Position numbers and translations under genes: made by a program | Shown: positions 27,501-36,256 of the stretch, piece after piece | Layout of the letters: each line of letters opens with the position of its first letter | How positions within the stretch are numbered: position 1 is the stretch's first letter | Notes under the pieces: model-generated | Databases searched by the model: none | Told to the model about the DNA's origin: nothing | The model's input: the letters and a program-made list of their open reading frames with translations, nothing else | NCBI GenBank assembly: GCA_029582265.1 | Contig: CM055816.1 | Span: forward strand, 33,000,545-33,064,544 | Source: Zoroaster sp. YZ-2022 | Taxonomy: Eukaryota; Echinodermata; Asteroidea; Forcipulatida; Zoroasteridae | DNA length: 64,000 nt | Reading direction: 5' to 3'

Positions 27501-28106
27501 GCATCCATATGTAAATGCATCCATATGTAAATGCATCCATACTTAATAAATATAAGAATCAAAAAAATATGTAATCAGGTGTGTGATTTGACAAAAGTAA
27601 AAAAAAAATCCTTAAAAATATAAATGTCTATTTCTACAATTTAAATTGTTACGTCTGACAAATTATTTCCCAATTCTTGATTAAAGAAAAAACACATTTA
27701 AAAACCAAGGCACGCGATCGCCGTACACGCGAATTTTGTAATTATTTATATAGGCCTACATTTGATAATGTATAAAAATAAAATCTTAAATTCAACGGTG
27801 ATTATTTAAGCAATAGCAGTAAACAAAATCTCACCAATAACCTGAACTGTAAAACAAAAATGTAAACAATTTATACAAAATATAACAAAAATGTATATGT
27901 GATTTCTGCACTATTCATGTCTGATTCTTACCTAAGGACACAATATATATATAGTCTTTTTTTAATACATGAAATATACCATATAACGAACAAAACCCAA
28001 TGTTATTTAACATTATAATGGATAACTTAATAAAACAATGCGTCCACTTACCGAAACACAGGCTTAGATACACAACAAGGAAACAGTACATATAATCTCC
28101 AGCCAT
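7572..28106 (-). CDS. TIE1/2: Tie-like receptor tyrosine kinase, 5' half (5 exons)
   Basis: This is the amino-terminal half of an angiopoietin-receptor-type tyrosine kinase (TIE1/TIE2 group), a cell-surface receptor. Exons in order are 28052-28106, 20906-21244, 17440-17694, 12050-12184 and 7572-7724. They encode a signal peptide, Ig1, Ig2, EGF1 and EGF2. Every intron is phase 1, as is usual for shuffled Ig and EGF modules, and each has a GT donor and an AG acceptor. The joined frame is open for 312 codons. The third EGF, FN3 domains, membrane segment and kinase are expected below base 1 and are not visible. The domain order plus the EGF2 motif FCLPDPYGCSCA make Tie identity strong. No frameshift was seen in these exons. 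Introns are large and packed with transposons. Confidence 0.88.
8046..10332 (+). mobile_element. Penelope-like retroelement with inverted terminal repeats
   Basis: Arms of about 345 bp at 8046-8395 and 9985-10332 are near-perfect inverted copies. Between them lies a 5'-truncated Penelope open frame, broken by several shifts. It shows the reverse transcriptase motifs PKIHKPDRPLRPIVSS, LVSFDVKSLFTNVP and YVDDTFIIW, then a GIY-YIG endonuclease. Penelope elements are known to carry such terminal repeats (pLTRs), sometimes inverted. The arms contain a hammerhead-ribozyme-like core (CTGAAGA...GAAACG) near 10052. Confidence 0.9.
8312..10062 (+). pseudogene. Penelope reverse transcriptase / GIY-YIG endonuclease, broken
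   Basis: Reverse transcriptase pieces lie at 8377-8751 (fingers and palm motifs, including FDVKSLFTNVP) and about 8900-9240 (catalytic YVDD in LRYVDDTFIIW, then LPFLDVLISKR). The endonuclease lies at 9530-9790: GVYRPCTCGKVYIGKTGR, then R-x(3)-E in TRLKEHK, and a distal VSIREAIEIHKH. At least three frame changes are needed to connect them, so it is inactive. The tail after the endonuclease is a low-complexity His/Thr/Ser-rich stretch. Confidence 0.88.
10849..11185 (-). repeat. Dispersed repeat block, copy 1 of 4
   Basis: The reverse complement carries the core AAATTTCCCATACACAAAGT, followed by GGCCTCACAAAT, CATACCCCTATG and GGCTGCAATTGGACATG. The same order occurs at 23018, 24216 and 33005 on the plus strand. 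Two or three of the four copies lie beside 81-bp satellite monomers. Confidence 0.8.
11447..11690. mobile_element. Foldback element with hammerhead-like core
   Basis: The outer arms are CGGTGACCATGTGAAATTCTC and its inverse at 11640-11690. The inner arms are GTTCTGAAAAGGACTGG and CCAGTTCTTTTCAGAAC. The middle has CTGAGGA-C-GATC...GATC-GAAACG at about 11574-11610. The arms end in the CACCATGTG motif that also ends the Penelope repeats, so this is probably a Penelope-derived paired terminal repeat without a coding core. Confidence 0.65.
11763..11910 (+). repeat. Dispersed repeat shared with 62436-62592
   Basis: Shared blocks include CGCCATAGTTTTGTAA, GGTAAGTGCGTCATTTCA, CGAGTGCGGCG and AATTACGTACATGGACGATA. 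The second copy lies inside the CACTA-like element. The class is unknown. Confidence 0.75.
12050..12184 (-). CDS. TIE1/2: Tie-like exon 4: EGF module 1
   Basis: The exon encodes 45 codons in phase 1-1, with acceptor TTTTTAG and donor GTGAGT. It has eight cysteines, including CPICFNGGICDDESGDC followed by ICPPGFSGGFCE. This is the pattern of the first Tie EGF module, which immediately follows the second Ig domain. Confidence 0.9.
   Translation of the reverse strand, partial: DAVKIVGIRPLVIEDVQSVLMAVFVMMKVATAFVRLDSVVGSVK
12789..13039. mobile_element. hAT MITE (CAAGGGCG family), copy 1
   Basis: The element starts CAAGGGCGCAACCACG and ends in the inverse. It is flanked by perfect 8-bp duplications CTAGCGTC at 12781-12788 and 13040-13047. 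It is 251 bp long. It interrupts the 5' part of the piggyBac element. The 8-bp duplication and CA...TG ends identify the hAT superfamily. Confidence 0.92.
13050..15674 (+). pseudogene. piggyBac transposase, two exons, disrupted
   Basis: Exon 1 ends at 13199 (GAG then GTAGGC) and carries the acidic amino terminus (SGSESDDEVTDDDSTLELE). After an AG acceptor at 13896, exon 2 runs as FTGNPGP..., SVEIFKLYF-type and MGINKSSQYKMYWS, then LSPDESMLKFKGR (first catalytic Asp). Later come VIYCDNYYTSPALSAKL (second Asp region) and a Cys-rich zinc-binding tail (CKQCTQPMCIVPCFEKYH) before TGA at 15672. A MITE at 14522-14692 splits exon 2, and at least three frameshifts are needed downstream. The transposase is a DDE/DDD cut-and-paste enzyme and is dead here. 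Confidence 0.88.
14522..14692. mobile_element. hAT MITE (CAAGGGCG family), copy 2
   Basis: It has the same ends and interior as the copy at 12789 but is 171 bp long. Perfect 8-bp duplications TTCAGTAC lie at 14514-14521 and 14693-14700. It interrupts the piggyBac transposase after the first catalytic Asp region, and removing it restores the flanking codons. Confidence 0.95.
16103..16133. repeat. Short perfect hairpin
   Basis: ACTGTACATACCA and its exact inverse are separated by two or three bases. A related but imperfect ACATACCATTCGGTATGTAC occurs at 44974-44993. Confidence 0.7.
17440..17694 (-). CDS. TIE1/2: Tie-like exon 3: second Ig-like domain
   Basis: The exon encodes 85 codons in phase 1-1, with acceptor GTCACAG and donor GTAAAA. 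It begins ADFLPTHVSQTVNIGDTVSL and ends ALMRLLVRG. The F-strand motif DRGMYECHFKW is a normal Ig signature, but the B strand (VSLTVTV) lacks the partner cysteine, as in the second Ig domain of vertebrate Tie2. The start resembles the ASFLPATL-type start of that domain. Confidence 0.85.
17695..20905 (-). other. TIE1/2: Tie-like intron 2
   Basis: The intron contains a hAT MITE (18934-19275) and otherwise unassigned sequence. A plus-strand open frame near 18483-18890 has no recognisable domain, and its downstream part is the MITE's poly-G. I do not call it a gene. Confidence 0.5.
18934..19275. mobile_element. hAT MITE, G-rich, 342 bp
   Basis: The ends are CAGTGGCGGA and its inverse TCCGCTACTG. 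Perfect 8-bp duplications AGACCAAG lie at 18926-18933 and 19276-19283. The interior has long G runs. Confidence 0.9.
20906..21244 (-). CDS. TIE1/2: Tie-like exon 2: first Ig-like domain
   Basis: The exon encodes 113 codons in phase 1-1, with acceptor TTTCTAG and donor GTATAT. It completes the signal peptide (VSAMDDFTC) and encodes a divergent Ig-like domain. The candidate disulfide cysteines are in FTCVTKPR and GAFACKAT, and the end is IETVIMSKTG. The placement, length and the GAFAC F-strand fit the atypical first Ig domain of Tie receptors. Sequence identity to vertebrates is low, so the call rests on order and neighbours. Confidence 0.8.
22483..22800. repeat. Degenerate 81-bp satellite monomer split by a MITE
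   Basis: AAAGAGAGTAATGCATACTC and GCAGTTCTGCCAAC match the array monomer. The remainder (ATTGGTAATC) resumes after the hAT MITE at 22552-22759. This is a single unit outside the arrays. Confidence 0.6.
22552..22759. mobile_element. hAT MITE (CAGCGGCGTAGCC end), 208 bp
   Basis: The left end is CAGCGGCGTAGCCAGG. CTGCCAAC is duplicated at 22544-22551 and 22760-22767. The right end is poorly conserved and buried in poly-C. The target was a satellite monomer. Confidence 0.75.
23018..23280 (+). repeat. Dispersed repeat block, copy 2
   Basis: It shares the core AAATTTCCCATACACAAAGT and flanking order with the copies at 10849, 24216 and 33005. A GGGAAGGTACAACATTGGTA segment, which is satellite-like, lies downstream at 23509. 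Confidence 0.8.
23598..23800. repeat. Cluster of AT palindromes
   Basis: Repeated AAGTCATAATTATGACTT palindromes, about eight in 200 bp, are separated by short AT spacers. No function can be assigned. Confidence 0.85.
24086..24172 (+). repeat. Single degenerate 81-bp satellite monomer
   Basis: ACAACATTGATAATGTTGGC, AAAACTGCTTCT and CTCTCTTTGAATCAAGATA match the array unit in the plus orientation. It sits 45 bp before a dispersed repeat block. Confidence 0.8.
24216..24585 (+). repeat. Dispersed repeat block, copy 3, with (AAAT)n
   Basis: It has the same block order as the other copies, then an (ATAA)n microsatellite at 24482-24532 and a GTCTGAGGCGACGCGGAG tail that is also seen at 33219. Confidence 0.8.
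27255..27545. repeat. 16-bp minisatellite
   Basis: About 17 tandem copies of CCATATGTAAATGCAT, with variants of the last bases. The open frames through it are a by-product of the stop-free unit. Confidence 0.93.
28052..28106 (-). CDS. TIE1/2: Tie-like exon 1: start codon and signal peptide
   Basis: The exon reads MAGDYMYCFLVVYLSLCF plus one base, then a GTAAGT donor. The hydrophobic core YCFLVVYLSLCFGVSA, completed by exon 2, is a good secretory signal peptide. Only this Met gives a short signal sequence joined in phase 1 to exon 2. The frame stays open upstream without another obvious start context, so the exact start is probable, not proven. Confidence 0.75.
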
Positions 28107-28228
28107 AGTTGGTTTGTTGCCACCGGGCAGATAGGCACTGCCGTAATGTGTGTAGTTGAGTGAATTTAATGACAATGCGGCAACTTCGTAATCGTCCTGT
28201 GTTGGAAATAACAATGTTTTTTTCAAGC

Positions 28229-28229
<1 letters not shown>

Positions 28230-28262
<33 letters not shown>
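28230..28262. repeat. (CA)n microsatellite
   Basis: About 16 CA dinucleotides at the edge of the inverted repeat upstream of the Tie-like start codon. Confidence 0.9.
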
Positions 28263-28264
<2 letters not shown>

Positions 28265-28520
28265 CCACACATCTTCTTGTCATTTGATTGGTGGAACACA
28301 CATCACGTGCTATCCAATAGTTTTGCCCATTGCACCTTCGCTCCAAAAGACTATCCAATACGCGTCTCATTACGATGCTCAGATATCCAATAAAATAACT
28401 AGATCGGCCGCGCATTAACGTGTGCACTATTGGAGTCTTTTGGAGCGAAGGCGCAATGGGCAAAACTATTAGCACGTGATGTGTGTTCCACCAATCAAAT
28501 GACGAGGATCTGTGTGTGTG
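28259..28520. promoter_or_regulatory. Large inverted repeat upstream of the Tie-like ATG
   Basis: Arms of roughly 90 bp (28259-28355 and 28425-28520) are inverted copies. Both contain TTTGATTGGTGGAACACACA, CACGTG and GCTCCAAAAGACT. Each arm therefore carries CCAAT-type and E-box (CACGTG) motifs, 150-410 bp upstream of the predicted start codon. It could be a foldback transposon, a promoter element, or both. The location is seen; a regulatory role is inference. Confidence 0.5.
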
Positions 28521-28959
28521 ATATCAAATTAATTAATGTACAATTATTAATAATATCACTCGGTAACATCTGAACTAACATATCTGAAAAATATCAAATG
28601 ACAAGGACGTGGCTTTACTTATGGTTACAATGTTTTCTAGTAAACAATAGGTATCATATTCCATCATCAGCCATACTAGTCACTGCCATAGAAATGCTGA
28701 GCTGTAATAAATTACTTTACAGCTGGTGAACGTCAAACGTCATTGCAATAAAAACAAAGATTTTCTTTGGTTTCCTCTTTTCTCATAGCTTGATGCCCGG
28801 GGTATTGGGCGGGCGATTTCCTTTGTACTCTATGGTTCAGAAAATAAAATTAAATAAATACAACTGAAATCAAACAAACTTCTGTTTTCATTTCTTTATA
28901 AGAATCATACATGTATTTGATTGTATTTTTAACAAGAAAATGCAATCGGGAAATAGGAT

Positions 28960-29705
28960 TTCAATCGGGATAAACGTATCCCCAATCGGGAATGTGTGGT
29001 TGACAAGGATTGCCCCATTATTATCCTGATTGGGAGAATAAGGTTTTAATCAGGATAAAAGCATAGATCTCCTAATCGGGAAAGTATGATTGACAACGAT
29101 TGCCCCATTGGTATCCTCATTGGGATAATAGGGTTTCAATCAGGATAAAAATCATAGATCTCCCCGTCGGGAATGTTGACAAGGGTGCCCCCATTGTATC
29201 CTCATTGGGGGAATAGGGTTCAATCAGGATAAACGTATCCCCCAATCGGGAAAGTACATGGTTGACAAGGAATGTTCCCCTATTGGTATCCTCATTGGGA
29301 GAATAGGGTTTCAATCAGGATAAACGTATCCCCCAATCGGGAAAGTACATGTTGACAAGGAATGTTCCCCCATTGGTATCCTCATTGGGAGAATAGGGTT
29401 TCAATCAGGATAAACATATCCCCCAATCGGGAAAGTATATGGTTGACAAGGGGTGTCCCCATTGGTAGAATAGGGTTTCAATCAGGATAAACGTATCCCC
29501 CATCGGGAAATTATGTTGACAAGGAGTGTCCCCCATTGGTATCCTCATTGGGAAAATAGGGTTTGAATCTCAATCTGGATAAACGTATCCCCCAATCGGG
29601 AAAGTATATGTTGACAAGGAGCGCCACGTAAATATTCTCATTGGGATAATATATAGGGTTTCAATCTTGATAAAAGCATAGATCCTTATTGGGAGAATCA
29701 GGCGA
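28960..29705. repeat. ~90-bp tandem repeat, about 8 copies
   Basis: The units run GGTTTCAATCAGGATAAACG, TATCCCCCAATCGGGAAAGT, GTTGACAAGG, TATCCTCATTGGGAGAATAG. Some copies are shortened. One diverged unit occurs at 10650-10720 in the Tie intron. Confidence 0.9.
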
Positions 29706-29928
29706 AAGTTATCCAAGTGTCTACTCACCGTTACTCGGGTTGTATGGAGGATTGCTTTTTGAGCACACTATATATTTCATGTTACTTAAATACCCAAAAC
29801 GGCATTGCTCTTGGAAATCTAATCTCACGTTCAAAATTTAAAGCCTCAGCCGGCAAATGAAGGATCAAAGGTAGTAGAATGAGGATTAGTCCAGAATAAA
29901 TTTTCAGTCGGCAAACCTAAAGCTATAA

Positions 29929-30373
29929 GGGTCATTCCATGAACGTGGGACACTTGTGTTTTCCATGTATTTCAGATATTGGGGTCTGCATGTTATTCCT
30001 TACATCGTACGAGCTGATGATTATAACTTTCACCTATTGTTGCATCTCATACAGACCTACTATGACAACAAACAAAAATTTCTTGGGTCTCCCCTATTTT
30101 GATCCATTAACTTTAGTCAGTATATTACACAATGTAACAAGACACGATGTCCCCTTGTAATGTTGTTACATCGTTAACCTCATATCAGGTGAAGCAGGAA
30201 GTAAATACATGACACCAGTTTTAATGTTTATATCTATTATTTTAAAAGATGACAACCTACAAAACTATGATAAATATTAAGGTAACAAAACTTATATTTT
30301 TTTCCTTTATTTAATGAACTTGAAATTTTTACCTCCATGTCACACTTTGGGTGCCACGTTCATGGAATGACCC
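29929..30373. mobile_element. Short element with GGGTCATTCC inverted ends
   Basis: GGGTCATTCCATGAACGTGG at the left is inverted at the right (CCACGTTCATGGAATGACCC). Just outside, TTTTCAGTCGGCAAACC and its inverse extend the symmetry (29900-30398). Either two nested elements or one element with interrupted ends explains this. No coding capacity was seen. Confidence 0.7.
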
Positions 30374-30890
30374 ATATGGGTTTGGCGACTGAAAATGTTT
30401 TGTGTTTCAAAGCACTGAATATTTGCCGAGTTGTTTGAAACAACATGTTTTATTAATGATGTCATTTATTTAAAAGTCGAGTTGGCCAACAAATTAATAA
30501 GCATAATAACTAATTGTTACGTGCGATGTCCATGTAATCTTTCTCATTCGCTGATCTGTCCCCGTAGTTTTAAATGTCCGAGGAGAGAAATGTACTCACG
30601 ATTTCCCTCTTATTATGTTGTGTCCACTTCTTAACATTACTTTTATAAACACACAAAGAACAATGCAAAATGCAAAATAATGTCTGCGTATGTGGTTTCG
30701 GTATAAAATAAATGTATATAATTGTATCACAAAAAATAATTCCTCCTCCAAATCCAATCATATCACAACCTTTACACTGTAACATCTCAATATAGGCCTA
30801 TGTATTACATTGTTCTTATTACTATTATTTTAGTTTTGTTAAGTCTCCATGTTTTAAACTATATGATAATATTATCTGAGTATAGTAGTT

Positions 30891-31278
30891 ACTGTAAGTA
30901 GGCCTGAATTAAACCAGGAAGTCTTCTTTTGATTTGGTTTAGACCTTTAAGCCTAAAAATGACAAATAAATGACTATTATTAAGTATTTTAGCTAATTAA
31001 TCTCCATCGTGTCTGTACTCTTATCACGTATCCAAGAGTCCATATGGCTGAAATGACAAGTTGCTCAATTGTCATCAAGTTCTGATCGAATGACACTAAA
31101 ATTTTCATAATGGGGTCGATCAAAGGCCATGTACGTCTGTAAATAAAATACAAATAAATATTGCAATACAAAATACTAGTAGTAGTTACTGTTACTGTAA
31201 GTAGGCCTGAATTAAACCAGGAAGTCTTCTTTTGATTTGGCTTAGACCTTTAAGCCTAAAAATGACAAATAAATGACT
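30891..31278. repeat. Local duplication around the exon copy
   Basis: The segment ACTGTAAGTAGGCCTGAATT ... AAATGACAAATAAATGACT occurs at 30891-30975 and again at 31191-31278, on either side of the duplicated exon. Confidence 0.85.
31065..31136 (-). pseudogene. Duplicate of the terminal exon of the PTP-kinase gene
   Basis: It is a 72-bp copy of the last exon at 36343-36414, with acceptor ACAG, open frame [18 protein letters not shown] and the same stop. Three amino acids or fewer differ. Its flanks (30980-31180) are also copied, so this is a segmental duplication with the 81-bp satellite array lying between the copies. It could be an alternative last exon or a relic. Confidence 0.75.
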
Positions 31279-32230
31279 GTCAGTATTTTCCATCAGTGGA
31301 TTGGGGTGCTTATAGACCCTATAGATATTATCTGCAATAATATACTCTATTGTCTTTAGCCCCATATGCAGGTCTCTGAATCCGCGTCATATCTTATTGC
31401 TACATGCAATTCCCCCGTCAATTTAGTCAACCTGCCCCCCCCCCAAAAAAAAAACCCCCATAATAATAGATAAATAGAAAATAGATAAATAGATAAATAG
31501 AAATCGAAAAGAAAAAACCCTTATTTAAAAAAAAAAATTGCACACAAGTACAATGCAAATAAAAAATAATTCTACGTATGTATAGTTATCAGTATTCAAA
31601 AATATATATATATATATATATTAAAAAAAGTTCCTCCTTACAATCATGCTACAACCTTTTTAATATTGTAATATTACGATTGTTTCTAATAATAAGTATT
31701 AAACTTAATGACAATATTCTCCGAATACGTACTGTTAGTGTAAATGTAGTGTAAATCTTACAAATTACTATTTATTCTGCTTAATATCGATATTAGTAAC
31801 TATAAATGCCTCATTTTACAACTCATTATATGCACAGGGTACTAGGGTGGGGTTCTAGGTGGGGCCCTGCCGATATTGTCCTCAACCAACAGTGGTAAAC
31901 CGCAAATAACAGGATACAAAATAAATACATCTAAAATCTGTAAAATTACAAAAATAGCAACATTTCAAAGTTCAGTATAAAATTGCAGTATAAAATTGCA
32001 CATAACAAAATTTTACAAAAACAACAAAATAAGAGCAACTAGACATAGAAAACAGACACAAAGAAACAAAGAAACAGTAAAATGCCCAAATTCATCAAGT
32101 GCCAAACAGATGTAGCTCCAAGCACATTACACCTCCTGTGAAGCATGTTGAAGGAAAAAGAAATTACGGGGCGAATCCACACTTTGTCATTTCAATCCAA
32201 CAGGCCTCCAGAGGACATGTGCACGAGGGG
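31279..32230. other. Intergenic, low-complexity AT-rich DNA
   Basis: It contains (TA)n near 31602, short GATAAATA repeats near 31465 and poly-A tracts. No gene or element was recognised. Confidence 0.5.
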
Positions 32231-32889
32231 CATGGGCGTCAACAGCTTATGAAAAGTGGGGGGGGACATGAGCCCCAATTAGTGATCTGTGTCCTGGGGA
32301 GTTATCTAAGGGGAGGGGGTGTCCCCTTGCCCTTAGAGATTGTTTGCATAATTAAGGGTGCTTAGGTGCTAAATGGTGCTATATTTTGTTAAATAATTGT
32401 ATATTTCTTGAAGAAAAAATATTGAAATTTATACTATTTGTTCAAACTAATCATGCTACAAAAACTGACCCCCCGGGATCCCCCATCATCCGCTCCTGAA
32501 TTAAAGGTCCTAGTTCTATTATAATTCCACGAATAATTCAGATTATATCTACTTGTTGCCTGTCCCAACATTTGTGTTAGTATTTCACATGCTCATCTGA
32601 GTCATCTCAATGTTAAACTGATGAATGTTGTCTTTCACCAAAACTGAAGCTCTACATCAAGTTACCAGCATTTTATTTTCAGTCTTTTCAGATCGAAAAA
32701 TGGCTGTTTTCACTAATATCGAGTTTGATTCTATTTGAGTCAGCAATTGATACAAAAAATCGAACATATGCCTGCCATTTTTTAAAATTATTGTTCTGAA
32801 AAGTGGGGGGGACAAACGATATGATATCCCCCCACTTTCAAAAGTGGGGGGGACATGTCCCCCCCGTCCCCCACCTGTTGACGCCCATG
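32231..32889. mobile_element. hAT MITE, 659 bp
   Basis: The ends are CATGGGCGTCAACAG and CTGTTGACGCCCATG. Perfect 8-bp duplications ACGAGGGG lie at 32223-32230 and 32890-32897. Subterminal AAAAGTGGGGGGGAC repeats are present. It has no transposase. Confidence 0.93.
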
Positions 32890-33004
32890 ACGAGGGGCGT
32901 CACTAACAGGATGAGATACTTATATATAGAGTTGCAGTAAATGTACTCAACCTAGATGCAAAAGATATTTGTATCTTAAACTCACACACAGACTAGTGAA
33001 ATGG

Positions 33005-33262
33005 TACACGCGGTTATTGGAACCAGACAAAATTTCCCATACACAAAGTATGGTGGCTAAGAGAGGCTGCACAAATTGGGCCAACGTTCATAGCCCTATG
33101 TGAAAAAGTCGTTTAAAACAGCGTGACAGAATTCCAATCGATCCAGCAATTTTGGCTGCAATTGCACATCGTTACATAGCAAATAAAAAGAAAATTAAAA
33201 TGCCGACGCACGGGTCTGAGGCAGCGTGCGCGGAGACCTGAAACCGTTGACTTTTTGGCCGT
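33005..33262 (+). repeat. Dispersed repeat block, copy 4, beside satellite array 1
   Basis: It has the same core as the other copies and lies about 350 bp from the start of the 81-bp array, supporting a link between this element family and the satellite. Confidence 0.8.
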
Positions 33263-33607
33263 ACAGTCATCAGGACTACAGTCATCACTTGGTACAATTA
33301 TACAATCAGTGGCATGCCTTGATTGGAATTACTATTCATGCTGAAGTGCACCACTGTATAAAGTGATCCATTTATTAAAGGAAAGGTACATTGGAAATTA
33401 CCGAATTATCATCCAAACCCAAACTTGATGTGAAGTTGGTAAAGGTACCAATCATACTGGAACTATTCTGTCTGAAGCACAAGAAACCAAAACTTAAACA
33501 CAAACCAAAATTGAAATTGTGTTTTCTATCAAAATGCTGAATGCTTTAAACGCTTTTCTCAATATTCTCATGACTCTGCATTGAGCTAAAACAGATTGAT
33601 TGTTCGA

Positions 33608-36243
33608 TGTATATCTTGATTCAAGGAGAGTAAGCATACTCATAGAAGCAGTTTTGCCAACATTACCAATGTTGTACCTTCCCTTCAATGTATATCTTAT
33701 TAAATTCAAAGAGAGTAAGCATACTCATAGGAGTAGTTTTGCCAACATTACTAATGCTGTACCTTCCCTTTAATGTATATCTTGATTCAAAGAGAGTAAG
33801 CATACTCATAGAAGCAGTTTTGCCAACATTACCAATGCTGTACCTTCCCTTCAATGTATATCTTGATTCAAAGAGATTAAGCATACTCATAGAAGCAGTT
33901 TTGCCAACATTACCAATGTTGTACCTTCCCTTCAATGTATATCTTGATTCCAAGAGAGTAAGCATACTCATAGAAGCAGCTTTGCCAACATTACTAATGT
34001 TGTACCTTTCCTTCAATGTATATCTTGATTCAAAGAGAGTAAACATACTCATAGAAGCAGTTTTGCCAACATTACTAATGTTGTACCTTTCCTTCAATGT
34101 ATATCTTGATTCAAAGAGAGTAAGCATACTCATAGAAGCAGTTTTGCCAACATTACTAATGTTGTACCTTTCCTTCAATGTATATCTTGATTCAAAGAGA
34201 GTAAGCATACTCATAGAAGCAGTTTTGCCAACATTACTAATGTTGTACCTTTCCTTCAATGTATATTTAACTGATTCAAAGAGAGTAAGCATACTCATAG
34301 AAGCAGTTTGGCCAACATTACTAATGTTGTACCTTTCCTTCAATGTATATCTTGATTCAAAGAGAGTAAGCATACCCATAGAAGCAGTTTGGCCAACATT
34401 ACTAATGTTGTACCTTTCCTTCAATGTATATCTTGATTCAAAGAGAGTAAGCATACTCATAGAAGCAGTTTGGCCAACATTACTAATGTTGTACCTTTCC
34501 TTCAATGTATATCTTGATTCAAAGAGAGTAAGCATACTCATAGAAGCAGTTTGGCCAACATTACTAATGTTGTACCTTTCCTTCAATGTATATCTTGATT
34601 CAAAGAGAGTAAGCATACCCATAGAAGCAGTTTGGCCAACATTACCAATGTTGTACCTTCCCTTCAATATATATCTTGATTCAAAGAGAGTAAGCATACT
34701 CATAGAAGCAGTTTGGCCAACATTACCAATGTTGTACCTTCCCTTCAATATATATCTTGATTCAAAGAGAGTAAGCATACTCATAGAAGCAGTTTGGCCA
34801 ACATTACCAATGTTGTACCTTCCCTTCAATATATATCTTGATTCAAAGAGAGTAAGCATACTCATAGAAAGCAGTTTTGCCAACACTACAAATGCTGTAC
34901 CTTCCCTTCAATGTATATCTTGATTCAAAGAGAGTAAGCATACTCATAGAAGCAGTTTTGCCAACATTACCAATGTTGTACCTTCCCTTCAATGTATATC
35001 TTGATTCAAAGAGAGTAAGCATACTCATAGAAGCAGTTTTGCCAACATTGCCAATGCTGTACCTTCCGTTCAATGTATATCTTGATTCAAAGAGAGTAAG
35101 CATACTCATAAAAGCAGTTTTGCCAACATTACCTATGTTGTACCTTCCCTTCAATGTATATCTTGATTCAAAGAGAGTAAGCATACTCATAGAAGCAGTT
35201 TTGCCAACATTGCCAATGCTGTACCTTCCGTTCAATGTATATCTTGATTCAAAGAGAGTAAGCATACTCATAAAAGCAGTTTGGCCAACATTACCAATGT
35301 TGTACCTTCCCTTCAATGTATATCTTGATTCAAAGAGAGTAAGCATACTCATAAAAGCAGTTTTGCCAACATTACCAATGCTGTACCTTCCCTTCAATGT
35401 ATATCTTGATTCAAAGAGAGTAAGCATACTCATAGAAGCAGTTTGGCCAACATTACCAATGTTGTACCTTCCCTTCAATGTATATCTTGTATCAAAGAGA
35501 GTAAGCATACTCATAGAAGCAGTTTGGCCAACATTACCAATGTTGTACCTTCCCTTCAATGTATATCTTGATTCAAAGAGAGTAAGCATACTCATAGAAG
35601 CAGTTTGGCCAACATTACCAATGTTGTACCTTCCCTTCAATGTATATCTTGTATCAAAGAGAGTAAGCATACTCATAGAAGCAGTTTGGCCAACATTACC
35701 AATGTTGTACCTTCCCTTCAATGTATATCTTGATTCAAAGAGAGTAAGCATACTCATAGAAGCAGTTTGGCCAACATTACCAATGTTGTACCTTCCCTTC
35801 AATGTATATCTTGTATCAAAGAGAGTAAGCATACTCATAGAAGCAGTTTGGCCAACATTACCAATGTTGTACCTTCCCTTCAATGTATATCTTGATTCAA
35901 AGAGAGTAAGCATACTCATAGAAGCAGTTTGGCCAACATTACCAATGTTGTACCTTCCCTTCAATGTATATCTTGTATCAAAGAGAGTAAGCATACTCAT
36001 AGAAGCAGTTTGGCCAACATTACCAATGTTGTACCTTCCCTTCAATGTATATCTTGATTCAAAGAGAGTAAGCATACCCATAGAAGCAGTTTTGCCAACA
36101 TTACAAATGATGTACCGGTACCTTTCCTTCAATGTATATCTTGATTCAAAGAGAGTAAGCATACTCATAGAAGCAGCTTTGCCAACATTACTAATGTTGT
36201 ACCTTTCCTTCAATGTATATTTAACCGATTCAAAGAGCATATG
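33608..36243 (-). repeat. 81-bp satellite array 1, about 32 copies
   Basis: Tandem units of exactly 81 bp carry CTTGATTCAAAGAGAGTAAG, CATACTCATAGAAGCAG, GCCAACATTACCAATG and TACCTTCCCTTCAATGTATA. Because 81 is 27 codons and the unit has no stop in one frame of each strand, frames of over 400 codons run through it in both directions. From about 35400 to 36060 the units alternate TTGATTC/TTGTATC, giving a 162-bp higher-order dimer. Units near the edges are more diverged. Orientation is opposite to array 2. Confidence 0.96.
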
Positions 36244-36256
36244 CGTGTACTTTCCC

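Larger units (their letters stand above)
21245..28051 (-). other. TIE1/2: Tie-like intron 1
   Basis: This first intron, 6.8 kb, holds two degenerate 81-bp satellite monomers, two dispersed repeat blocks, a hAT MITE, an AT palindrome cluster and a 16-bp minisatellite. The spans 21300-22450 and 24590-26700 contain only short unrecognised open frames. Inverted GATCTGGGAAAACCC segments at 26718 and 27091 suggest the ends of another small element. Confidence 0.6.

Noticed and set aside
27226..27562. Two overlapping frames encoding a Tyr/His-rich repeat
   Set aside because: They read through a 16-bp minisatellite in different frames, so the peptide repeat is an artefact.
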